Shown: positions 52,651 to 60,536 of the stretch, piece after piece
How the letters are laid out: every line of letters starts with the position of its first letter
Numbering within the stretch: the first letter of the stretch is position 1
Origin: Spirochaetota bacterium
GTDB taxonomy: Bacteria > Spirochaetota > UBA4802 > JAGODF01
Direction: 5' to 3'
Assembly (NCBI GenBank): GCA_029974015.1
Contig: JARKUF010000002.1
Span: forward strand, 62,001-126,000
DNA: 64,000 bases
Made by a program: the position numbers and the translations under genes
The notes under the pieces: model-generated
What the model was told of the DNA's origin: nothing
Seen by the model: only the letters and a program-made list of their open reading frames with translations
Databases searched by the model: none

Positions 52651-52724
52651 GCGCCCGTAGCTCAGTTGGATAGAGCGTCGGACTTCGAATCCGCAGGCCC
52701 CCCGTTCGAGTCGGGGCGGGCGCG
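52651..52724 (+). tRNA. tRNA-Arg (anticodon TCG)
   Basis: A full cloverleaf of 74 bases. Acceptor arms GCGCCCG (52651-52657) and CGGGCGC (52717-52723), discriminator G at 52724; D-arm GCTCAGTTGGATAGAGC; anticodon loop CTTCGAA (anticodon TCG, reads CGA); T-arm CCCCGTTCGAGTCGGGG. The CCA end is not encoded. The first anticodon-stem pair is a mismatch, which occurs in this isoacceptor. Confidence 0.95.
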
Positions 52725-53030
52725 CAGTTTTGGCCGTTTCGGAGCTCTCGGTAGTATATCACTCAACGTCAACCGCTGTCATTAATAGATGTATGGTATT
52801 ACAATAACGTCAACTTATTTGTCTCCTTATGTCTCATTTTCCAGGTTTTTTTCCACTTCGCCTTCTTTTTTTGCTTGCTTGTTCCTTATCATTTCCGTAT
52901 CTTTTTGATGCGTGGGAAATTTTGACAAAATTTATAATTTTGTCATTTTTTGCCGATTTATCCTGTAACACGGTCGTGTTTGCGGCGAGGGCAGCCGCAG
53001 AAGGTCCATAAAATAAAAGGGAGGTGTTTT
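52725..53030. other. 306-base gap: AT-rich leader with hairpin and palindrome
   Basis: No protein gene is supported here. At 52923-52951 there is TGACAAAAT-TTATA-ATTTTGTCA, a perfect 9-base stem with T-run, which may end transcripts from upstream or act as an attenuator. At 52967-52980, AACACG-GT-CGTGTT is a perfect palindrome 50 bases before the ribosome site of the small gene at 53031, so it is a candidate operator. The AT-content is clearly above that of the neighbourhood. Confidence 0.5.
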
Positions 53031-53225
53031 ATGGCTATTCAAAGCATCAGCGGAGCGGATGCCGTTCCCCAGGGCGTAATGGAAAATTCGAGGGTGTACA
53101 ACGAGCAAGCGAACCGCATCGAAAATCAAAATGTTGAAAACCAAAAAACCGGGGAAAACTCCCGGTCTATTCGTGAACTTTCTCAGGAAGAAAACAAGGG
53201 GGCCTGGATAAATACCACCGCATGA
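53031..53225 (+). CDS. Small protein (64 residues) of unknown function
   Basis: MAIQSISGADAVPQGVMENSRVY starts the protein; the rest is rich in Asn, Glu and Gln (NRIENQNVENQKTGENSRSIRELSQEENKGAW) with no hydrophobic core, signal or Cys. It is probably intrinsically disordered or a short helical protein. The ribosome site GGGAGG, 7 bases before the ATG, is among the strongest in the window, and a strong terminator follows at 53325. So it looks like an independent, well-expressed unit. No family recognised. Confidence 0.65.
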   Translation: MAIQSISGADAVPQGVMENSRVYNEQANRIENQNVENQKTGENSRSIRELSQEENKGAWINTTA

Positions 53226-53324
53226 GGCATGTCGACTTCCGATGAAGGGTGAATTTGTTCTGTTTCAATATTATCGAGAAATAAACGATCTTTGGACACT
53301 TTTCTCTGCCAGTTTCAATATTTC

Positions 53325-53356
53325 AAGCAGTCATTTGCGTGACTGCTTTTTTGTTT
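53325..53356 (+). terminator. Intrinsic terminator
   Basis: AAGCAGTCA (53325-53333), loop TTTGCG and TGACTGCTT (53340-53348), then a T-rich run. A classical rho-independent terminator, 100 bases after the small gene at 53031. Confidence 0.9.
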
Positions 53357-53423
53357 TGTGCGCATCCGGCTAGAGCCAGATTTCAAACCTATCTATTGTA
53401 ATTCGTATAGAACAAAAAAACTG

Positions 53424-53453
53424 TTGACAAAATGCCCTCTCTTTTGATAAACT
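53424..53453 (+). promoter_or_regulatory. Candidate sigma-70-type promoter for the STAS gene
   Basis: TTGACA (53424-53429), an 18-base spacer and TAAACT (53448-53453). The position is 65 bases before the STAS start and after the terminator at 53325, so it would begin a new unit. Judged by sequence only. Confidence 0.5.
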
Positions 53454-53469
53454 TATACAAAGTAATCTC

Positions 53470-53518
53470 CAATAATCAGGTTTCCCCGCTCGTCTAAGAC
53501 GAGCCGGGAAATTTTTTG
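53470..53518. repeat. Repeat-derived hairpin at the start of the STAS gene
   Basis: TTCCCCGCTCGTC-TAA-GACGAGCCGGGAA is a near-perfect hairpin (one C/C mismatch) spanning about 53480-53508. Its flank AATAATCAGGTTT equals the flank of the dispersed element at 59938. The 3' arm holds the GGGA that is the only visible ribosome-binding candidate for the STAS gene (ATG 53519). Folding could therefore hide the site and control translation. Confidence 0.6.
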
Positions 53519-53884
53519 ATGCTGCCTATAGTGAATGAAACATTGCACATACAGGTAGAAAACCGGGGCCGCATAATCATCCTTCATTTTAGGGGCGATT
53601 TTTTCGCCGACCGTCTCAACGATGTCGAAAAAATCTGGCGTGAGCAGATTGCAAGGAAGCCGAGGATTATCGCCATCAATTGCGCGGGTATCGAACATGT
53701 CGATTCATCGTCCCTCAGTACTCTGGTCAAGTTTCTCAATGAAGCGATGGAGAAGAATATTCGGTTGATTTTCTACGATCTTAATCCATCGTTGCAAAAT
53801 CTTTTCGAAATCGCCCGGCTTCAGCGGTTTTTTTTCATTACCACCAGAGAGAAATTTGAAAAAAAATTCCTTCAAACCGCCTAA
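53519..53884 (+). CDS. STAS-domain protein (anti-anti-sigma factor type)
   Basis: 121 residues, a single STAS domain. Strand IIILHFRGDFF, then PRIIAINCAGIEHVDSSSLSTLVKFLNEA, where the first serine after VD is the usual phosphorylated position, and RLIFYDLNPSLQNLFEIARLQRFF at the end. These proteins bind and release anti-sigma factors in a partner-switching pathway; SpoIIE-type phosphatases such as the one at 10699 reverse their phosphorylation. No anti-sigma kinase lies nearby. The ATG at 53519 follows a TTG directly (TTGATG). Confidence 0.88.
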   Translation: MLPIVNETLHIQVENRGRIIILHFRGDFFADRLNDVEKIWREQIARKPRIIAINCAGIEHVDSSSLSTLVKFLNEAMEKNIRLIFYDLNPSLQNLFEIARLQRFFFITTREKFEKKFLQTA

Positions 53885-54233
53885 CCCATCAGGAAGTTTT
53901 TAAAATTAAGGGCAGCCATAAAAATCAGGTTTTCCAGCCCGCCTTCGGCGGGCTGGAAAACCTGATTTTTAGAAGTTGCCATAAGTTTTGCTTGTCCCGG
54001 AGATCCTTTTTGCAGATTGAAGTTCTATTACACACAAATTCTGAAATCCTCGAAAACGTAATTTTCTGGATCGCAATATGTTTGTTGATCCCCTTCAGGG
54101 GACGGCAGACGTAAAAGAAGTCGCCAATTGAATAAAATTATTCAAAACGAATTTCCCCGTTGACATACATGTCGAGGCCTGTAGCTTTGATGTGTCTTTC
54201 CTCTATCATACCTAAAGACATGAGGCGAATATA
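53885..54233. other. 349-base gap with a perfect extragenic palindrome
   Basis: At 53921-53969 there is a perfect inverted repeat: 23-base arms ending in CAGCCCGCC/GGCGGGCTG around a TTC loop, with outer AATCAGG/CCTGATT. It is flanked on both sides by GCCATAA-type sequence, like the other copies of the family. The rest (53990-54233) has a 14-base palindrome GAATAA-AA-TTATTC (54130-54143) and a weak promoter-like pair TTGACA (54160-54165) with TAGCTT (54182-54187), just before the acyl-CoA synthetase gene. No gene. Confidence 0.75.
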
Positions 54234-56405
54234 ATGGCCACTCATCCCTTTGATCTTTTAATGAATCCGTCGTCCATTGCTATAATCGGCGCAGGCAATA
54301 ATCCAATGAAAATGGGCACCATGCACGCCCTGAGCATCCTCAAGGACGGATATGTCGGCAGATTGTTCCCGGTCCACCCGACGGAGAGCGTGGTGCTCGG
54401 GCAGAAGGCGTACAAAGATGTGGGCGGGATTCCCGAAACTCCTGACCTGGCAATTCTGGTGGTCCCAGCCGCGGCAATACTAAATTTGCTCGACGACCTC
54501 GGGCGCGCAGGGACCCGGAGGGTAATCATCATCTCCGCCGGTTTCAGGGAAACAGGTGAGGAAGGTAAGGTGAACGAGGAGAAGCTCAAGGAGACGGCCC
54601 GCAGGCACGGCATAAGGTTCCTGGGCCCAAACTGCATGGGCTTTATCAACACCGATATCTCACTGAATACCACGGTGATGACTCTCGGCATGAAGAAAGG
54701 CCCCCTGGGCCTCGTGTCCCAGAGCGGGACCTATGTGACCCAGACCCTGCCGTATCTCGCCAAACACGGCATCCGCTTCAGCAAAGCCGTCAGCGTGGGG
54801 AACAGCACGGACCTCAATTTGATAGACGCCCTGGAGTACATGGGAGATGACGAATCCACAAGGGCCATTGCCCTTTACATCGAAGGGATCTCGGAGGTGC
54901 GCCGGTTTCTTGACGTGGCGAAGAAGATTACGCCACGCAAACCGGTCATCGCACAGTATGTCGGAGGCTCCGCGGCCGGCGCCAGGGCGGGGTTGAGCCA
55001 CACCGGCGCGCTGGCGGCGCCGGACCACCTGTACGAAGGCCTTTTCCGGCAGGCCGGAATCATCCGCGTACATTCCGTGGAGGACCTTTTCGGTCACGGC
55101 TGGATGCTGGCAACCCAGCCGCGGTTGAAGGGAAACCGGGTCGCGGTTATCACCAACTCCGGGGGGCCAGGATCGTCCATGGCCCATACCTGTGAAGAAA
55201 ACGGTTTCGATGTCGTCGAGTTTTCCGAGGGGCTCCGCCATAAGCTCCTGCCCCTGGTGCCCCCCCATGCGCCCTGCGGCAATCCTGTGGATATCACCTT
55301 CAGCATGGATGTAGAGGTCCTGAGCAAATCGCTTCCGGACATTGTCATGTCCAGCGGCGAGGTCGACGCCGTGGTCCTCCACGGGCCGATGAAGTCCGGC
55401 TTCATGAAATCCAAATATCCCCATCTGAAAGAATTGCTTAACGACACTCCAATTGAAAGCATACTTGAAATGTTCAAGATTGATTTAAGCTCCTCAGCGT
55501 CGCTACCCGGAAAATACGGTATGCCCATGGCGGTTTCCTCGTTCTTCGACAGGGACGACGACTTCACTGTGGCTTACCACGACCACGACGTGCCTGTGTA
55601 CGATTCGCCTGAAAAAGCGGCCAAGGCGCTCTCCGCCCTCCTGCGCTACAGGGAGGTCCAGGGTAAGATGTCCGAAACGGACGATGATGCTGCCGTCACC
55701 GTCTCCGAAGAAGCGGTGGAAATTCTGCGAAGGGCGCGGGAGGGCGGCCATGGCGTTTTGGATGAGTTCGAGTCGAAAAAAATATTGAAAGCTTATGGGA
55801 TTCCCGTGTGCCGCGAGGTCCTCGTTCACAGGGAATCGGAAATTGAGGAGGCGGTTTCCTCCCTGGGATTTCCCCTGGTCCTCAAGGCCTGCAGTCCGGA
55901 CCTGCCGCATAAAACCGGGAAGGGCCTCATCTACCTGAAGCAGAAAACACTTGAGGAATGTGTCGCTTCTTTCCGCAAGATACAACTTTCCGCGGGGAAG
56001 AAAGTGCCGGTCCTGGTGAGCGCAATGATTGAGGGCGACCGTGAGTTTATGACGGGGTTTTTGCGCCACGAATTCTTCGGCGGCATTGTGGTCTTCGGGA
56101 TGGGAGGCGTCTTCGCCGAGGCCTTCCGCGACACGGCATTTCGCCTTGCGCCCCTGACCATGAGGGAGGCCTCTCGCATCATCCGGGACATCCGCATGGC
56201 CCCCCTCCTCGGCGAAGTGAGGGGATTGGGAGCGGTGAACGAGGCCGCCCTGGCAGGATTGGTCAGGAAGATAAGCGCGGTCGGGACTCTTCATCCGGAA
56301 ATCGCCGAGATGGACCTGAACCCCATCATTATCGAAGGGACCAATCCTGTGGTCGTGGATGCCCTCGTGGTTCTGGACGGCGGCACAAAACGGATGAAAA
56401 ACTGA
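54234..56405 (+). CDS. ADP-forming acyl-CoA synthetase (acetate-CoA ligase family), fused subunits
   Basis: 723 residues in the usual order: CoA-binding Rossmann domain (about 10-130, SIAIIGAGNNPMKMG), succinyl-CoA-ligase-like domains (about 150-450) with the phospho-histidine in GLSHTGALAAPDHLYEG, and a C-terminal ATP-grasp domain (about 500-720) with VLKACSPDLPHKTGKGLI and EMDLNPIII. It reversibly converts acyl-CoA plus ADP and phosphate to acid plus ATP. Acetyl-CoA is one candidate substrate, which would couple the acs locus to ATP formation; other short acyl groups are possible. GAGG lies 8 bases upstream. Confidence 0.92.
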   Translation: MATHPFDLLMNPSSIAIIGAGNNPMKMGTMHALSILKDGYVGRLFPVHPTESVVLGQKAYKDVGGIPETPDLAILVVPAAAILNLLDDLGRAGTRRVIIISAGFRETGEEGKVNEEKLKETARRHGIRFLGPNCMGFINTDISLNTTVMTLGMKKGPLGLVSQSGTYVTQTLPYLAKHGIRFSKAVSVGNSTDLNLIDALEYMGDDESTRAIALYIEGISEVRRFLDVAKKITPRKPVIAQYVGGSAAGARAGLSHTGALAAPDHLYEGLFRQAGIIRVHSVEDLFGHGWMLATQPRLKGNRVAVITNSGGPGSSMAHTCEENGFDVVEFSEGLRHKLLPLVPPHAPCGNPVDITFSMDVEVLSKSLPDIVMSSGEVDAVVLHGPMKSGFMKSKYPHLKELLNDTPIESILEMFKIDLSSSASLPGKYGMPMAVSSFFDRDDDFTVAYHDHDVPVYDSPEKAAKALSALLRYREVQGKMSETDDDAAVTVSEEAVEILRRAREGGHGVLDEFESKKILKAYGIPVCREVLVHRESEIEEAVSSLGFPLVLKACSPDLPHKTGKGLIYLKQKTLEECVASFRKIQLSAGKKVPVLVSAMIEGDREFMTGFLRHEFFGGIVVFGMGGVFAEAFRDTAFRLAPLTMREASRIIRDIRMAPLLGEVRGLGAVNEAALAGLVRKISAVGTLHPEIAEMDLNPIIIEGTNPVVVDALVVLDGGTKRMKN

Positions 56406-56512
56406 CGATAAGTTCCGAAGAGGGCGGCGGGACGGGTTTCAATATTTCCAGTGAACCCTTTTCGCCTTCTTTTCAACCCGTGTACGCCACTTAAGAATGT
56501 TCCGAGGTTCTT

Positions 56513-57463
56513 ATGATAAAAAACAAAAACACCGGCAGAAAAAGACTGCGCCTCGCATGGCTCCTTCCCTGTCTCCTGTTAATGATGTTGTGCAAAGAAA
56601 CCGGGCCTGCAAGGACGGCGCGCATTCATTTCTTTACCGGGAAAGTGGAGATCGTCGCCCGCGGAATGAAGATGGCCCCATCCATCGGCGGCGTTCTTGG
56701 CGAAGGTGATACTGTCATCACCGGCCCCTCCTCGAGCATCGATCTTATGGCCGGAGATTATACCGCCATCAGGATCGGAGAGAAAACCCGGGTGACTCTT
56801 GCCTCGGTCCTCGGCGCGGGGAAATCTGAAGGCCGCTTCAACCTCGGCGGAGGTTCCCTGTTCGTCGTCATATCCAGATTAGGGAAGGGGGACTCCGTTA
56901 AAATAGTGACGCCCACGGCGGCGTACGCTGTTCGCGGCACGGCCTTCAGGGCCAGGGCGGACGAGGGCTGGACCTCCGTCGCCGTGCTCACCGGGAAGGT
57001 GGAGGTCTGGCCTTCCGTTGAAGGAGTAGAAAGGGAAAGGCCCGTGACGGTTGAACGGGGGCATTGGGCGGAAATCCCCACTTCGAAGGCGGGTCCCATA
57101 GCCGCGGGGAAGGTCCCCATCCAGGTCCGTCCGCTTGCAGATCGCGACAAGGAAACCCTCACCGCCGATTTTCTTGATGTGAAGCGCCGGGTGATCGATT
57201 CCCAGGCCCCGGTCGTGCGTGAACGCTTCCGCGGCGATGTCGGGGAAATAGAAAGGGAGCGCGCACTTCGCCTTCGAGGCGAAAAGGAAAGGGCGCTTAG
57301 GGAGTCCCTGGAAGCGAAAAAGAAAGCCGAGCTTGAGGAACAATTACGTAAAGAGTCGGAAAAGAAAAAGAAGGAAGATGAGGCCAGGGCCAGGGCAAAG
57401 GTGAAAAAGGCCGCGGCGAAACAAAAGACCGACCGATCCGGTGATATCTCCGGTACGAAATAG
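56513..57463 (+). CDS. FecR-domain envelope protein with charged coiled-coil tail
   Basis: 316 residues. A signal segment (about 12-27) ends LLLMMLCKE, so it may be a lipoprotein at Cys27. The FecR-type domain runs from about 38 to 195: FFTGKVEIVARG, LGEGDTVITGPSSSIDLM, then VKIVTPTAAYAVRGTAFRA and VAVLTGKVEVWP. From about 225 a helical region is followed by a long Glu/Lys/Arg coiled coil (ERALRLRGEKERALRES ...). In some bacteria such stand-alone FecR proteins are structural envelope parts rather than iron regulators; no sigma factor or transporter is adjacent. Confidence 0.8.
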   Translation: MIKNKNTGRKRLRLAWLLPCLLLMMLCKETGPARTARIHFFTGKVEIVARGMKMAPSIGGVLGEGDTVITGPSSSIDLMAGDYTAIRIGEKTRVTLASVLGAGKSEGRFNLGGGSLFVVISRLGKGDSVKIVTPTAAYAVRGTAFRARADEGWTSVAVLTGKVEVWPSVEGVERERPVTVERGHWAEIPTSKAGPIAAGKVPIQVRPLADRDKETLTADFLDVKRRVIDSQAPVVRERFRGDVGEIERERALRLRGEKERALRESLEAKKKAELEEQLRKESEKKKKEDEARARAKVKKAAAKQKTDRSGDISGTK

Positions 57464-57612
57464 TCTTACAAGTGGACCGCTGATATGAGAAGCGGAAGGT
57501 GACAGGGGACTCATCGGTATCCAGACCCAGCGGCAAGGCCCGCAAAGGGCCGGCATTCCCATGTCACCATCCACAGGGCGGAAAGATTACGGGCAGATAC
57601 CGCGTAAAAGCC

Positions 57613-57641
57613 TTGACTTTCCCGAAGTGCGGCGCTATTAT
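57613..57641 (+). promoter_or_regulatory. Candidate sigma-70-type promoter
   Basis: TTGACT (57613-57618) and TATTAT (57636-57641) with a 17-base spacer, 84 bases before the start of the three-repeat secreted protein gene. Confidence 0.6.
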
Positions 57642-57724
57642 ATATTTTGTAGCTTTGTGCCGGGGGAAAATGCACCATTTTCAAATATCGTTCGTAGTGA
57701 AGAACTTCTCGAACGGAGGATACG

Positions 57725-58153
57725 ATGAAAAAAACAGCACTTGCCACGATAGCCCTGATGGCCATTTCAATTGCAAGCGCCAAACCCGCCGGAGCGGGCC
57801 AGTTTGGGGATCTCCTGATTGAGCTCGAAACGAGCCTTTATTATTCCGCCCAATCCGAGGAGTGGAGAAGCCGCCGGTCGGGTTGGATTTCCGATGTCCG
57901 TACGGCCGGAGACAGTATTCCCGCTCTGAAAAGGCTCCTCGTGGAGTTCGAAACTCACATCAATTACGGCGCTCAGACAAGCGCATGGCGTTCCAGGAGG
58001 GCCTCCTGGCTGAGAAGCGTGGAAGGGGCCTCGACCCTGAGGGAATTGGCGCGGCTGATGATAGATTGTGAAACTGCCATTACATACGCCTCCCAGGCGC
58101 CAGCATGGCGATCGCGTAGATCCGGCTGGCTCAGCAGGTCGCGCGGTATTTGA
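57725..58153 (+). CDS. Secreted protein made of three copies of one short repeat
   Basis: 142 residues. Signal peptide 1-24 or so (ending KPAGAGQ). The mature protein is three units of about 36 residues. They are aligned on the patterns LLIELETSLYYSAQ ... EWRSRRSGW, LLVEFETHINYGAQ ... AWRSRRASW and LMIDCETAITYASQ ... AWRSRRSGW. Each unit is an acidic helix, an aromatic turn, a WRSRR basic patch and a Trp. This is an amphipathic, surface-active looking design. A GGAGG-like site (ACGGAGGATACG) precedes the ATG. No family recognised. Convergent with the next gene, with 5 bases between. Confidence 0.8.
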   Translation: MKKTALATIALMAISIASAKPAGAGQFGDLLIELETSLYYSAQSEEWRSRRSGWISDVRTAGDSIPALKRLLVEFETHINYGAQTSAWRSRRASWLRSVEGASTLRELARLMIDCETAITYASQAPAWRSRRSGWLSRSRGI

Positions 58154-58158
58154 ACGGC

Positions 58159-59355
58159 TCAATCAGCGCTTCCGGCGCTCGGTGTTGTATCAATAGAGGT
58201 GTTCGGCTTGGGAGAGCGGACTTTCCTCGGCGGGAAGGGGCCCAAGTACTGATACAGGTAGCACTTGATTTTCCCATTGTAAAGCTTTCTGTTCTTGTCG
58301 GACTCTTTCCCAAAATACCGTTCAAACTCATCATGGGGAGAGAGAATAAAGCAGGACCAGGTGTCTAATTTCTCGAAGGCTTTTCCTAAAACGGAATACA
58401 GCTTTTCGGCCTCTTTCACTTCCCCCAGGCGTTCCCCATAGGGAGGGTTGGCGATAAGGCATCCGTATTTTTTCTTTGAACTGAATTCCTCAACCGGTTT
58501 TTTCTGGAAGATAATGCAGTCCCCTACGCCGGCGCGTTCGGCGTTTTCCCTTGCGGCGCTGAAAACCCGCCCGTCGCTGTCCGATGCGAGAATCACAGGC
58601 TGTACGTCGATTACCGATTCCCGGGCTTCCTTCCGGGCCTGTTTCCAGACCCCAACGTGAAGATGCGGCCATTCTTCCGATGCGAAACTTCTCTGGAGTC
58701 CCGGTGCGATATTCCTGGCCGCAAGGGCCGCCTCGATGGGGATGGTGCCGGAACCGCAGAAGGGGTCCGCAAGGACCCTCGTGGCGTCCCATCTGCTGAG
58801 CCGTACTATCGCCGCGGCCAGGGTCTCCCTGAGGGGGGCCTCTCCTCCTTTGGCTCGGTAGCCTCGCCTGTGAAGGCCAGCGCCGCTGGTGTCCACGGTG
58901 AGTGACGCCCTGTCCTTGAGCAGGGCGATCTCAATGCGGAAGAGGGGCCCATTTTCTTCGAAACGCACTCTGTTGTATTTCCGCTTCATTCCCTCCACAA
59001 CCGCTTTCTTCACGATGGACTGGCAGTCGGGCACGCTGAAGAGCGTGGATTTGATCGACTTCCCCGTCACATGCATCGTGCCGTTCTCCGGAATGAATTC
59101 CTCCCAGGGGACCGTGCGGGCCCCCTGGAAAAGCTCTTCGAAGTCGGCGGCGTGGAATTCCGCAACTTCCCAGAGGAGCCTGTCGGCGCATCGAAGCCGG
59201 AGATTGCAGCGCGCTAGGTCTTCCGATCCTCCCCGGAATTTGATACGGCCGTTTTCCACGGTCAGTTCATCGTAGCCGAGGGCCCGTAATTCATCCGCCA
59301 CGATGGATTCCAGGCCGAAAGCCGTAGTAGCAATGAGTGTGTATGTTTTCATCAA
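58159..59355 (-). CDS. THUMP-domain RNA methyltransferase (RlmL/YpsC/Trm14 type)
   Basis: 398 residues. N-terminal THUMP RNA-binding part (about 1-165, LIATTAFGLESIVADELRALGYDE). Then comes a class I methyltransferase with GLHRRGYRAKGGEAPLRETLAAAIVRLSRW, the SAM loop DPFCGSGTIPIEAAL, and the N6/N2-adenine/guanine motif IANPPYGERLG (NPPY). This is the signature of 23S rRNA guanine-N2 (RlmL) or tRNA guanine-N2 methyltransferases. The exact position modified cannot be read. The ATG lies inside a degenerate repeat-flank region (59375-59411). Confidence 0.92.
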   Translation of the reverse strand: MMKTYTLIATTAFGLESIVADELRALGYDELTVENGRIKFRGGSEDLARCNLRLRCADRLLWEVAEFHAADFEELFQGARTVPWEEFIPENGTMHVTGKSIKSTLFSVPDCQSIVKKAVVEGMKRKYNRVRFEENGPLFRIEIALLKDRASLTVDTSGAGLHRRGYRAKGGEAPLRETLAAAIVRLSRWDATRVLADPFCGSGTIPIEAALAARNIAPGLQRSFASEEWPHLHVGVWKQARKEARESVIDVQPVILASDSDGRVFSAARENAERAGVGDCIIFQKKPVEEFSSKKKYGCLIANPPYGERLGEVKEAEKLYSVLGKAFEKLDTWSCFILSPHDEFERYFGKESDKNRKLYNGKIKCYLYQYLGPFPPRKVRSPKPNTSIDTTPSAGSAD

Positions 59356-59374
59356 TGGAAACCTCTGAAAATCA

Positions 59375-59411
59375 GGTTTTTCCGGCCGCCAAAGGTGGAA
59401 GGAAAAACTAC
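59375..59411. repeat. Degenerate member of the extragenic palindrome family
   Basis: AATCAGGTTTTTCC-type left arm and GGAAAAAC right arm around GGCCGCC-AAA-GGTGG. A weaker stem than other copies, located 20 bases upstream of the THUMP methyltransferase start, between it and the end of the following minus-strand gene. Confidence 0.6.
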
Positions 59412-59435
59412 CGGTGCTAAAAAACCCGGGACTAC

Positions 59436-59888
59436 TCAGGGGACCGCCGGGGCGGGCGTAGTAGGGCCGCCGGTGATGAACGACTTGAGGAGGTCCTTGA
59501 TGCCTGCGATTTCGGCCGCGACGGCAGGTTCCGCGCCGTGGCGGTACAGATTGATGACCATTACTTCCGTCACACGGCGGGAGGCCCTTTCAGAACTTGC
59601 TAAAAGTACTCGGGCTTCACCGGGTAGTTTTTTTTCATCGGAAGGAAAATCGGGGTATTTTTTTTCAAGCTCTTGAAATATCCCGTGAAGTTCCCGGAGG
59701 TCTCTCCCCAGGTCCTTCATTGCCTGGGCCACCTCTTCGCTCTTCGCGGTTTTTTTCATGGTTGTGACGAACTTCTCCTGGATGGATATTAGCCGTGTCA
59801 TGGCGTCGATGAGGTCCTGATATCCCTCCTGGCCGAGGGCGGCCGCAGGGAAGAAAAAGAGCAGTGATATGGCAAGGGCTTTATTCAT
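59436..59888 (-). CDS. Small secreted helical protein
   Basis: 150 residues from ATG 59888 (GGGG 6 bases upstream; the frame extends further but only through the repeat-containing gap). Signal peptide about 1-19, ending AAALGQE. The mature part is helical (YQDLIDAMTRLISIQEKFVTTMKKTAKSEEVAQAMKDLGRDLRELHGIFQELEKKYPDF) with a Pro-rich end. Length, helix pattern and the KYP element resemble the lipoprotein coded just upstream on the same strand (60001), so they may be paralogues or partners. Unknown family. Confidence 0.65.
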   Translation of the reverse strand: MNKALAISLLFFFPAAALGQEGYQDLIDAMTRLISIQEKFVTTMKKTAKSEEVAQAMKDLGRDLRELHGIFQELEKKYPDFPSDEKKLPGEARVLLASSERASRRVTEVMVINLYRHGAEPAVAAEIAGIKDLLKSFITGGPTTPAPAVP

Positions 59889-59941
59889 GATGGACCCCGC
59901 ATTTTGGAAAACAATCCGGAAAAAATGAAACCATTTAATAA

Positions 59942-59980
59942 TCAGGTTTTCCGCCAGCCTGCGGCGGGCGGAAAACCTGA
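59942..59980. repeat. Extragenic palindrome
   Basis: CAGGTTTTCCGCC (59943-59955) and GGCGGAAAACCTG (59967-59979) with a short loop; outer TCAGG/CCTGA ends match the other family members. It lies in the gap between the two small minus-strand genes. Confidence 0.8.
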
Positions 59981-60000
59981 CATTATGGGATTCCAGGAAT

Positions 60001-60423
60001 TTAAAGCGAAGAACGCTTTCCGTTAAGTTCGTTCCATGCGGCAAGCACGCCTTCGTATCCCTGGTATTTCTCGATGGCCTGTAGCAAGACGGAGTCGATT
60101 TTCTCGTCGAGCTTCGCGGATTTTTCGAGAAGGCCTCGTATGTTATCCGGGAAGGGTCCCCTGTCCGTGAGGGCGGGGTATTTCATGAAAAGGTCCGTGC
60201 GGGTAGTGGTGAAGGCGTCGATGCTTGAGGAAAGGGCCTTCATCGAAGCGGCCAGCGCCTGGGCGCTCGTTGCGCTCCCCGCATCGGCCGCAAGTTTTTC
60301 TTTCGCCGATATCAGATCCGAGATGGCTGACGCATATGGGCCGAAATGGTTTTTTCCGCAGCCCGCGGCGAACACTGCGGTGATGAAAGCTAATATAAGG
60401 AATGCCGAAAACTTCTTTTTCAT
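60001..60423 (-). CDS. Small lipoprotein of unknown function
   Basis: 140 residues. Lipoprotein signal ends AVFAAGC (Cys22). The mature part is helical (YASAISDLISAKEKLAADAGSATSAQALAASMKALSSSIDAFTTT) followed by a less regular section (FMKYPALTDRGPFPDNIRG) and a final helix. AGGAG lies 9 bases before the ATG. The helical organisation and the KYP element resemble the protein at 59436. An envelope role is likely from the signal; nothing more can be said. Confidence 0.7.
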   Translation of the reverse strand: MKKKFSAFLILAFITAVFAAGCGKNHFGPYASAISDLISAKEKLAADAGSATSAQALAASMKALSSSIDAFTTTRTDLFMKYPALTDRGPFPDNIRGLLEKSAKLDEKIDSVLLQAIEKYQGYEGVLAAWNELNGKRSSL

Positions 60424-60536
60424 CTACATTGCTCCTTTTGTGTGATTATAAAAGCGTTGCGAACCTATAACAGTCCGGTAGAAAGTCAAGGAAAAAACAT
60501 TCCCGATATGGGCGGGGCCCGCGGACCAACCTCTTT

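Noticed and set aside
52829-53011. Frame with a hydrophobic start before the small gene at 53031.
   Set aside because: Sequence is AT-rich leader with a terminator-like hairpin and palindrome, with no ribosome site; coding is unlikely.
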